Shown: one piece after another, positions 54,931-62,064 of the stretch
Layout: the number at the start of each line of letters is the position of its first letter
Numbering within the stretch: position 1 is the first letter of the stretch
Assembly: GCF_000745005.1 (NCBI RefSeq)
Contig: NZ_JQNB01000001.1
Span: 2,969,501-3,033,500, forward strand
DNA from: Luteibacter sp. 9135
GTDB taxonomy: Bacteria; Pseudomonadota; Gammaproteobacteria; Xanthomonadales; Rhodanobacteraceae
Reading direction: 5' to 3'
Length of the DNA: 64,000 bases
Notes under the pieces: model-generated
Told to the model about the DNA's origin: nothing
What the model saw: only the letters and a program-made list of their open reading frames with translations
Databases searched by the model: none
Made by a program: the position numbers and the translations under genes

Positions 54931-56117
54931 AGGGGCGGGGGCAGTCGGTCGGCGCGTTCGGTGGAGGGGGCGGCATGGCGGGCGACCGCGTTCAGCAGCA
55001 CGCGGTCGAGCCGGTCGATGTTGTCGTCCCAGCGGAAACGCGCGGCATGGGCGGCGATCGCCGCGGTGTCGAACGATCGCGCCAGCGCATCGCATAGCGC
55101 GGCGGCCAGCGTGTCCGGTCGGTGGGGCGCGACGAGGCTGCCCGCGAGTGCCGGCAGCACCTCGGGAATGCCGCCGACGCGTGTCGCCACCACCGGCGTA
55201 CCGCAGGCCATGGCCTCCAGCACGACGTTGGGCACGCCTTCGTTGTGGCTGGGCAGGCAGAGCAGGTCCGCCGCGCGGAACCAGTCGGCGGTGGCCGCAT
55301 GGTCCACGGCGCCGATCACGCACAGGGCGGACGCACAGCCCAGCGACGCGGCGCGACGCGGCAGGGCGTGGCGTTCCGCCCCATCGCCGACGAACACCAG
55401 GCAGGCGTCGTCGTGGATGCGGGCGACCTGGGCAAACGCGTCGAGCAGGTCGAGGCAACCCTTGGCCGCCTTCAGGTTGCCCACGAACAGCACGATCCTT
55501 CGATGCGCGGGCAGTCCCAGGCGTCGGCGTGCGTCGTCGCGGTCGCCGGGATGGAACAGTGCGGTATCCACGCCGTTGTAGAGGGTTTCCACCGTGTCGG
55601 CGCGTGCGCCCAGGGCGACGGCACGCGTCGCCAGCGCATCGCTGACCGCGACCACCGCGTCCGCCTCGCGCAGCGCCGGACCGATCTGCATACGGCGTAG
55701 CCGCGACGCGGCCTGCACGTTGATGTCGCTGCCGTGCACCTTGACCACGTAGGGGATGCCGAGCAGCCGCGCCACCCATCCGCCGGCCACCGCATCCGGG
55801 AACGCCCAGCTGGCCAGCAGCACGTCGTAGCGTGCGGCCCGCAGCGCGTGGCCGCGTTGCCACATCACGCAGGCGAAGAAGCACAGCGCGTTGAGGAAAC
55901 GACCGATGCCGGGTGGGTGGTAAAAGGTGAAGCAGTCCTCGCCCAGTCCACTCACGCCGGTGGCGACGCGAGGGCCACGGCGCTCGCGAAAATCCACGGC
56001 GGTCAGCACGTCCACGCGGTGTCGCTGGCCCAGGCGCTGGAACTGCTGGCGATTGAAGGTGCCACGCCGCGGATCCCAGGGCGTGGGGAACAGGTTGGTC
56101 AGGATGAGGATCTTCAC
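54927..56117 (-). CDS. glycosyltransferase, GT4-like
   Basis: A 396-residue GT-B enzyme. KILILTNLFPTPWDPRRGTF at the N-terminus is typical of GT4 enzymes in exopolysaccharide loci. The donor domain has VKVHGSDIN, VGNLKAAKGCLDLLDAFA and PSHNEGVPNVVLEAMACGTP (the E-x7-E site). The start is GTG at 56117, which overlaps the upstream stop. Donor and linkage unknown. Confidence 0.9.
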   Translation of the reverse strand: MKILILTNLFPTPWDPRRGTFNRQQFQRLGQRHRVDVLTAVDFRERRGPRVATGVSGLGEDCFTFYHPPGIGRFLNALCFFACVMWQRGHALRAARYDVLLASWAFPDAVAGGWVARLLGIPYVVKVHGSDINVQAASRLRRMQIGPALREADAVVAVSDALATRAVALGARADTVETLYNGVDTALFHPGDRDDARRRLGLPAHRRIVLFVGNLKAAKGCLDLLDAFAQVARIHDDACLVFVGDGAERHALPRRAASLGCASALCVIGAVDHAATADWFRAADLLCLPSHNEGVPNVVLEAMACGTPVVATRVGGIPEVLPALAGSLVAPHRPDTLAAALCDALARSFDTAAIAAHAARFRWDDNIDRLDRVLLNAVARHAAPSTERADRLPPPL

Positions 56118-57232
56118 GCGGCGGCCGCGCCGCCGAAGTACAGCTGTCCGTAGCGCGACGCCATGGCGTCGAGCGAGCCGTGGGCTTCCACCCAGGTGCG
56201 CGCGGCGCGTCCGAGCCGTGCGGCACGTTGCGATTCGTGCAGCAGGCGCAGCATCGCCTCGGCCAGCGCGGGCGGATCGCAGGCCGGCACGAGGCAGCCC
56301 GTGCTGCCGTCGCGCACGATCTCCGCGTTGCCGCCGACGTTCGTCGCCACGATGGGCAGGCCGGTCGCACAGGCTTCCAGCAAGGCCATGGAGTAGCCTT
56401 CGGTGACTGACGACAGGGCGAACAGGTCCAGTCCCTGGAGCAGTTCGCGCACGTCGTCGCGATCGCCCAGGAAGTGCACGCAGCCGGCCACGCCCTCGTC
56501 GAAGGCGCAGGCGCGCAGCGTATCGCGCAGCGCCCCGTCGCCGATCAGCACCAGCGCGGTATCGGGGCGTTTGTGGCGTACGATGCGGAACGCACGGATC
56601 AGGCCTGCCTGGTCCTTGGTCCAGTTCAGCCGGCCCACGTTGCCGATGATGCGGGTGCCGGCGGGCACGTTGAGCAGTCGCGCCAGCCGCTCGTGCATCG
56701 TGTCGGAGGCGACGTCGAAGCCTTCCAGCCGGATGCCGTTGGGTACCACGCAGGTTTTCTTCGCCGGCGCGATGCCTCGGCGCACGGCATCCTGACGCGC
56801 GGCCTCGCACACGGCGACCACGGCGTCGGTGGCGCCCAGTGCGCGGCGGAACAGCCACTCGCGGCGTCCGCCCTTGCGGTTGGCGCCGCCCATGCCGTGC
56901 CGCGTGTTCACCACCTGATCGATGCCCAGGCCCGTGCTGGCCAGTACGGCCAGGTAATGGGCCACGGCGTTGTGCGTGTGCATGACCTCGGTGGCGTGCG
57001 CGGCAAGCAGCCGGCGGACGCGGCGCAACGCGCGCAGGTCGGGTCCCGGTCGTTTGCCGCAGGCGTGCACAGGCACACCGATGTCGGCCAGCTCGCCGGC
57101 CAGCGAGCCCGCCTCGAACAGGCAGATGACCTGTACCCGATGCCCCAGCCGCTGCTGTGCCCTGACCAGGTCGATGACCATGCGCTCGAGGCCGCCACGG
57201 TTGAGGTTTTCCACGACATGGCTGATGTTCAC
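56114..57232 (-). CDS. glycosyltransferase, XrtA-type (TIGR03088-like)
   Basis: A 372-residue GT4-like enzyme. The N-terminus ISHVVENLNRGGLERMVIDL and the segment VMHTHNAVAHYLAV are close to the sugar transferase that accompanies exosortase A loci. Donor-site features include VGRLNWTKDQAGLIRAF and SSVTEGYSMALLEACATGLP. The start is GTG at 57232, overlapping the ligase gene stop (GTGA). Substrate unknown. Confidence 0.87.
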   Translation of the reverse strand: MNISHVVENLNRGGLERMVIDLVRAQQRLGHRVQVICLFEAGSLAGELADIGVPVHACGKRPGPDLRALRRVRRLLAAHATEVMHTHNAVAHYLAVLASTGLGIDQVVNTRHGMGGANRKGGRREWLFRRALGATDAVVAVCEAARQDAVRRGIAPAKKTCVVPNGIRLEGFDVASDTMHERLARLLNVPAGTRIIGNVGRLNWTKDQAGLIRAFRIVRHKRPDTALVLIGDGALRDTLRACAFDEGVAGCVHFLGDRDDVRELLQGLDLFALSSVTEGYSMALLEACATGLPIVATNVGGNAEIVRDGSTGCLVPACDPPALAEAMLRLLHESQRAARLGRAARTWVEAHGSLDAMASRYGQLYFGGAAAA

Positions 57233-58584
57233 GAGGCCAGCTCCGAAACGGTGACACGCAGCTTGCCGCTGCGGGTGAGGGGAATATCGTCGACGAAGTG
57301 GCATTGCAGCTGCGCGCTGTCGCCCAGCGCCTTGCCCACTTCCCGGCGGATGTAGTCGACCGAGGCCTCGTCGAAGCCCGGGCCGCGCACAATCGACAGG
57401 TCGAGCCGGTCCAGTCGGCGCTGCACCAGCTGGAACCGCGTCACGCCCGGCACGTCCTTCATCATGTGCGGGAAGAATTCGCCGGGCAGCATGTGGCCCG
57501 CCGGCGTGCGGATGGCATCCAGGGTGCGCCCGTCCACGGAGGCCAGCAGGGGCAGGCCACGACCGCACGCGCAGCGATGCGTGGCATGGGTGGCCATGTC
57601 TCCGGTGACGTAACGGATGAAGGGCATGCCGCGGTTGAACAGGTCGGTGATCGTCACCTCGCCGCTGCCCTGGTGCACAGGCCGACCGTCCACCAGCGTC
57701 TCGACGAGCAGGTGGTCGGCGTTGACGTGCAGGCCGTCGCGGTGTTCGCACTCGGCGGCGATCAGCATGAATTCGCGGCAACCGTAGGTGTTGTAGGTGG
57801 GCGCACCGAACGCGCGTTCGATCAGGTCGCGCTGGAACGGATGCAGCGCCTCGGCCGCGCCGATGATCGACACCGGACGTGCCACGCGGCGGCCGGTGGC
57901 CAGCAGCCATTCGGCCAGCCGTACCAGCGGGCCCACGTAGCCGACGATCACCTCGGGGCGATATGCGTCGATCGCGTCGGCATAGCCGGCCAGGTTGTGT
58001 TCGCTCATGTGGAAGCTGTCGAGCAGGTGACGTGCGAACACCGCGTTGTAGAGGCGATCCTTCATCCGATGCGCGGTCGAGGTCTGCCCGACCGCGCCGC
58101 CCCACAGGAACAGCGTGCGCCGGCCCATGCGCGAGCCGGCCCATCCGTAGCCGCGCCACATCACCGCCACGCGGCGGTCGTTGCTCTCGCGCGTGAAGCC
58201 GAAACGCAGCGGCTCGCCGGTGGACCCGCCGGTGGTTTTGTAACCCAGCCCGGCCTTCAGCGAGGTGGCCTCGAGGTCGTCCGCGTTGGCGCGGATGTCC
58301 GCCTTGGTCAGTACGGGCAGGCGGGCGAAGTCGTCCAGGCTGCGGATATCCCCGGGCTGCATGCCCAGTTCGGTCCAGCGCCGGCGGTAGTAGGGCACCT
58401 CGCGCCAGCACCAGTCGATCAGCGCACGCAGGCGTTCCAGGCGCAGCGCCTCGATGCGCTCGGGCGCGAGCCATTGCTCGCGTTCGTAGGCGCGCATGTA
58501 GCGCGGGGTGGCGCGGCGGCGCAGGCCACCCTCGTAGGCCGGCCACACCACATGGCGCAGCAGGGCTTCGTAGGCGGTGCTCAT
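57229..58584 (-). CDS. PaaK/CapK-like AMP-forming ligase
   Basis: A 451-residue enzyme of the phenylacetate-CoA ligase family (ANL superfamily). The phosphate-binding motif TTGGSTGEP (residues 117-125) and the GEVTITDLFNRGMPFIRYVTGD segment are intact, so it should adenylate a carboxylic acid. In capsule loci CapK-type enzymes supply activated acyl groups. This one could feed the FemAB-like transferase or the carrier protein encoded 4-6 kb upstream in the same operon. The start at 58584 overlaps the upstream polymerase gene. Confidence 0.85.
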   Translation of the reverse strand: MSTAYEALLRHVVWPAYEGGLRRRATPRYMRAYEREQWLAPERIEALRLERLRALIDWCWREVPYYRRRWTELGMQPGDIRSLDDFARLPVLTKADIRANADDLEATSLKAGLGYKTTGGSTGEPLRFGFTRESNDRRVAVMWRGYGWAGSRMGRRTLFLWGGAVGQTSTAHRMKDRLYNAVFARHLLDSFHMSEHNLAGYADAIDAYRPEVIVGYVGPLVRLAEWLLATGRRVARPVSIIGAAEALHPFQRDLIERAFGAPTYNTYGCREFMLIAAECEHRDGLHVNADHLLVETLVDGRPVHQGSGEVTITDLFNRGMPFIRYVTGDMATHATHRCACGRGLPLLASVDGRTLDAIRTPAGHMLPGEFFPHMMKDVPGVTRFQLVQRRLDRLDLSIVRGPGFDEASVDYIRREVGKALGDSAQLQCHFVDDIPLTRSGKLRVTVSELAS

Positions 58585-59843
58585 ACGGTCCTCAGCAGCA
58601 CGGCGACCAGCACGAAGAAGCCGGCGATGGTGCCCATGGCGGCGGGCACCCAGCGCCAGCCGCCGTCGGAAAGCCGGAACAGCGGCAGCCCCGGCCAGCG
58701 CGCACGGGCGCCGACGTAGTAACCGGCGACCATGGCGGCGATCAGGTACATCACGATCATGTAGCTGCGGCTGAGGAAGAACGCGGCGGCGAACAGCCCG
58801 CACAGCGACAACAGCAGGGTCAGTGCCATCTGCCGCTCCGTGGCCCAGGCCGCCGCCGTCGCCGCATCGTCGCCGGTGGGGCGTACATGGCGCACGATCG
58901 TCAGCATCATGCAGAACCCGTAGCCGACGAAGGCCAGCCACAGCACGAAGCCGACGAAGCCGGTCTCGGCGATGACCAGCACGAACGAGTTGTGCGCGGT
59001 CAGTTCGTTGTATTCGGTGAAGTTGCCGGCACCCACGCCGAGGATCGGATGTTCGCGGAACATCTCCAGCCCGGCATACCAGGCGTCCACGCGTCCGGCT
59101 GCGGATTCCTCGCCGGCGTCCAGCTCGTCCATGCGCGAGGACAGCAGTTTCATCACGGTGAGGCCGACGATGCCGAGCACGCCGGCCACCGCCATGCCGC
59201 GCCGATACCAGACATAACCGCCGGCGACGACCAGCACGGCCAGCATGGCGCCACGCGAATTGGTCAGCAGGATGCCGTAGAGAAGCAGGGCCGCCGCGGC
59301 CAGCCAGGCCAGGCGCAGGATGCCCCCGCCGCGCCGGCCGAGGAACACGGCCATGGGCAGCGTGGCGGCGAACAGCAGGCCCAGGTCGTTGGGATCGTTG
59401 AAGATGCCCACGTACTGGATGCGCCCGCCCTCGCCGATAGGGGTGCCGGTCCAGCCCATGCCGGTGCCAGCCTGTTCCACGCCGTGCAGCGCCAGCACCA
59501 CGGCGCAGACGACGAAGACGGCCATGGCCGCGCGGACGCGCCGCTGCGTGCGGCAGGCGGCGCCCAGCACGAAGAATGCGATGACCGCCGGGCCGAAGCG
59601 GGCCAGTTCGTCCAGTGCGCCACCGGTCCAGCCGTTGGCCACTTCCGAGACCATGAGGACCAGCAGGAAGACCGGCAGGATGATGAACTGCGGCGCCTGG
59701 AAGGTCTTCTCGCGTGAGGCCAGCCAGCAGGTGAAGGCCAGCAGCAGGACCACCGGCAGGATCGGCACGGTGTCCAGGCCGGGCACGTAGTCCTGCGGGC
59801 GGATGATCGTCAGTACGACATACAGCAGGATCAGCGCGAACAT
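58581..59843 (-). CDS. O-antigen ligase/Wzy-like polymerase (XrtA-type O-glycosylation ligase)
   Basis: A 420-residue inner-membrane protein with 10-12 helices and one large periplasmic loop. It has the Wzy_C-type features RVDAWYAGLEMFREHPILGVGAGNF and HNSFVLVIAETG, and resembles the putative O-glycosylation ligase that accompanies exosortase A. Here it may act as polymerase of the repeat unit. Start ATG at 59843, overlapping the deacetylase gene by 13 bases. Confidence 0.88.
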   Translation of the reverse strand: MFALILLYVVLTIIRPQDYVPGLDTVPILPVVLLLAFTCWLASREKTFQAPQFIILPVFLLVLMVSEVANGWTGGALDELARFGPAVIAFFVLGAACRTQRRVRAAMAVFVVCAVVLALHGVEQAGTGMGWTGTPIGEGGRIQYVGIFNDPNDLGLLFAATLPMAVFLGRRGGGILRLAWLAAAALLLYGILLTNSRGAMLAVLVVAGGYVWYRRGMAVAGVLGIVGLTVMKLLSSRMDELDAGEESAAGRVDAWYAGLEMFREHPILGVGAGNFTEYNELTAHNSFVLVIAETGFVGFVLWLAFVGYGFCMMLTIVRHVRPTGDDAATAAAWATERQMALTLLLSLCGLFAAAFFLSRSYMIVMYLIAAMVAGYYVGARARWPGLPLFRLSDGGWRWVPAAMGTIAGFFVLVAVLLRTV

Positions 59844-60940
59844 GGTTGCGCCTGTGGCGGATGGGCTTCGTGGCGGGTGGTCGGGTAACTCATCAGCCGT
59901 GGCAGGGCCAGCATCGCGGCGAACCAGCCCGGGCCCATGTTCGCCTCCACTGGCAGGCGGTTCAGCGCATAGCGGTTGACGCCGGGTTCGGGGTTGGTGC
60001 CGCAGACATAGCTGCAGGCCAGCCGGAAACCCGCACTGCGCGTGGCCGCGATCACGGCGTCGCTGTAGGCGCGGTCGCCGCCCACGGGATACGACATGAG
60101 GATGGACGGCGTGCCCAGCTCGCGATCCAGCGTGGCCTTGGATTCGCGGATCTCGCGCTCCATCACGTCCTGCGGCAGTCGGGCCAGCATGCGATGGTGC
60201 ACACCGTGCGAACCGAACTCGAAACCAGCGGCGCTCATCTCGCGTGCCTGGTCCCAGGTCATGGGCCGGCACGCGGCCGGACGCGCGTCGACCGACGGCA
60301 GGTTCCATTCCTGTTCGAGGCGTTCCGTCATGGCCGTCTGCGCCAGCGCGTCCAGCCACTTCATGCGCAGCAGCACGTTGCCGGCGATGCGTCGGCGCGA
60401 GTCCCGGTCCGGTGGCAGCGTGATGTCGATGCCCAGGTCGGGCAGCTCCAGCCGCGGCGCACCCGTGACCAGGATCATGTGCACCAGCCAGTCGTAGCCG
60501 TAGGGACGCCCGCTGTCGAGGTGCCCGGTGGAGACGAAGAATGTGGCGGGCACGCCTGCCTCTTCCAGGATGGGCGCGGCGACATGGTAGTTGTCGTCGT
60601 AGCCGTCGTCGAAGGTCACCGCGACGGTGTCCGGCGGCAGCACCTCGCCCGCATCCAGCGCCTCGACGATGTCGGTCAGCCGCATCGGCCGGAAGTGCCG
60701 CGCGAGCCAGCGCATCTGCTCGCGGAATTCGTCCGGCGGCGTGCTGATCAGTTCCATGTCGAACGCGTACGTAGCCGGGTCCGGCAGAGGCATCACGCGG
60801 TGGTAGGCCAGGATGCGCAGGTCGCGTTGCCACCAGGCGCGCACGCGTTGCAGCGGCGTCAGCAGGCCGCTGGAATAGCACAGTTCTCCCAGCCGGCCAC
60901 GCATGCCGGGGGCGCCACGGACGGGCATGTCGGTCACCAT
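59831..60940 (-). CDS. polysaccharide deacetylase (XrtA-type, NodB domain)
   Basis: A 369-residue protein with intact deacetylase motifs TFDDGYDDNYHVAAP and FEFGSHGVHHRM, then SYPVGGDRAYSDAV. This is the domain layout of the polysaccharide deacetylase that accompanies exosortase A loci, but with a longer N-terminal extension without a signal peptide. The start is ambiguous among ATG 60940, GTG 60937 (overlapping the GT2 stop) and ATG 60928. Confidence 0.86.
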   Translation of the reverse strand: MVTDMPVRGAPGMRGRLGELCYSSGLLTPLQRVRAWWQRDLRILAYHRVMPLPDPATYAFDMELISTPPDEFREQMRWLARHFRPMRLTDIVEALDAGEVLPPDTVAVTFDDGYDDNYHVAAPILEEAGVPATFFVSTGHLDSGRPYGYDWLVHMILVTGAPRLELPDLGIDITLPPDRDSRRRIAGNVLLRMKWLDALAQTAMTERLEQEWNLPSVDARPAACRPMTWDQAREMSAAGFEFGSHGVHHRMLARLPQDVMEREIRESKATLDRELGTPSILMSYPVGGDRAYSDAVIAATRSAGFRLACSYVCGTNPEPGVNRYALNRLPVEANMGPGWFAAMLALPRLMSYPTTRHEAHPPQAQPCSR

Positions 60941-62064
60941 AAATGCAGCCTTCGGTTGCGGGCGAAGGCGAGCAGTGCCTGCGCCGCGAAGAGGTTGAGG
61001 TAGAAGAACGCCAGCGCGATGCGCAGGGGTAGCCAGCGAGCCAGCGGGGGCAGGCAGCGGGCCAGCACCAGCAAGGCGCCGCCGCTGAGCAGGCCGCCGA
61101 ACGCCACCGCGTACAGGGGGTGGCGTGTCGCCAGCACGCCGGTGCTCACGGCAAGCGCCACGATCAGCCACGGCGCCATCAGGCGCAGCAGCTTGTGGCT
61201 GACGAAACGGAACCACAGGGGGTTGGACCAGGGCAGCAGCAGCCAGGGCGCCAGCTGCACCAGCTGGAAGTTGCCGGCCAGGGTGCGGATCTTGCGCCGG
61301 CGCTCGTCGGCGGGCTGCTGCGAGGGACGGTCCCAGGCCATGGCCTTCGGTTCGAAGACCACGCGCATGCCCTGCGCGGCCACCCGCATCGGCAACAGCA
61401 CGTCGTCGAGCACGGTGCCGGGCGGCAACGGCGAGAACAGGCTGCGCCGCATGGCATGCAACGCGCCGCTGACGCCGACGGTGGAGCCGGACAGCGCTTC
61501 CGCGTGACGGATCGCCTTCTCGTAGCGCCAGTAGGCATCCACGCCCTGGGCGAAGCCCGTTCGGACGTGCTCCATGTGCAGTTCGCCGCCCACGGCGCCC
61601 ACGGTGGGATCGGCCAGGTTGGCGACCAGTTCCCGCAGTGCCACGGGCGACAGCCGCTGGCGTACGTCCGTGAACAGCAGCACGTCGCCGCGCGTGATCG
61701 CCACGGCGTCGTTGAGGCAGGCGGCCTTACCCCGACGGTTGGGGAAATCCAGCACGGCCAGGCGGGCATGCGTCGAGCGGCGGGCCAGGGCGGCCGTGGC
61801 GTCGTGGCAACCGTCGCAGGCGACGACGATGTCCACCAGCGCGGCGGGGTAGTCCAGCCGCTGTAGGTTGGCCAGCTTCGCCTCGATGAAGGCGGCGCCA
61901 TCGTGCACGGCGAGCACGATGCTCACCGTGGGCAGGATGGGCTCGCGCACCACCGGGCGTGGCCGCAGGCGCGCATGCATCCAGACCAGCAGCGGATAGC
62001 CGGCGAACGTGTGCACCAGCAAGCCCGCCGATGCCCAGCAGACCACCCAGGCGACGTGGCTCAT
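60934..62064 (-). CDS. glycosyltransferase, GT2 membrane type
   Basis: A 376-residue processive-type GT2 enzyme. It has an N-terminal helix, the GT-A motifs TVSIVLAVHDGAAFIEAKL and DIVVACDGCHDAT, and the second-domain features TVLDDVLLPMRV and RRRKIRTLAGN (the QxxRW-like site is less clear). Two C-terminal helices anchor it. It may start or elongate the chain on the lipid carrier. Overlaps the NRPS gene by four bases. Confidence 0.88.
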   Translation of the reverse strand: MSHVAWVVCWASAGLLVHTFAGYPLLVWMHARLRPRPVVREPILPTVSIVLAVHDGAAFIEAKLANLQRLDYPAALVDIVVACDGCHDATAALARRSTHARLAVLDFPNRRGKAACLNDAVAITRGDVLLFTDVRQRLSPVALRELVANLADPTVGAVGGELHMEHVRTGFAQGVDAYWRYEKAIRHAEALSGSTVGVSGALHAMRRSLFSPLPPGTVLDDVLLPMRVAAQGMRVVFEPKAMAWDRPSQQPADERRRKIRTLAGNFQLVQLAPWLLLPWSNPLWFRFVSHKLLRLMAPWLIVALAVSTGVLATRHPLYAVAFGGLLSGGALLVLARCLPPLARWLPLRIALAFFYLNLFAAQALLAFARNRRLHLW

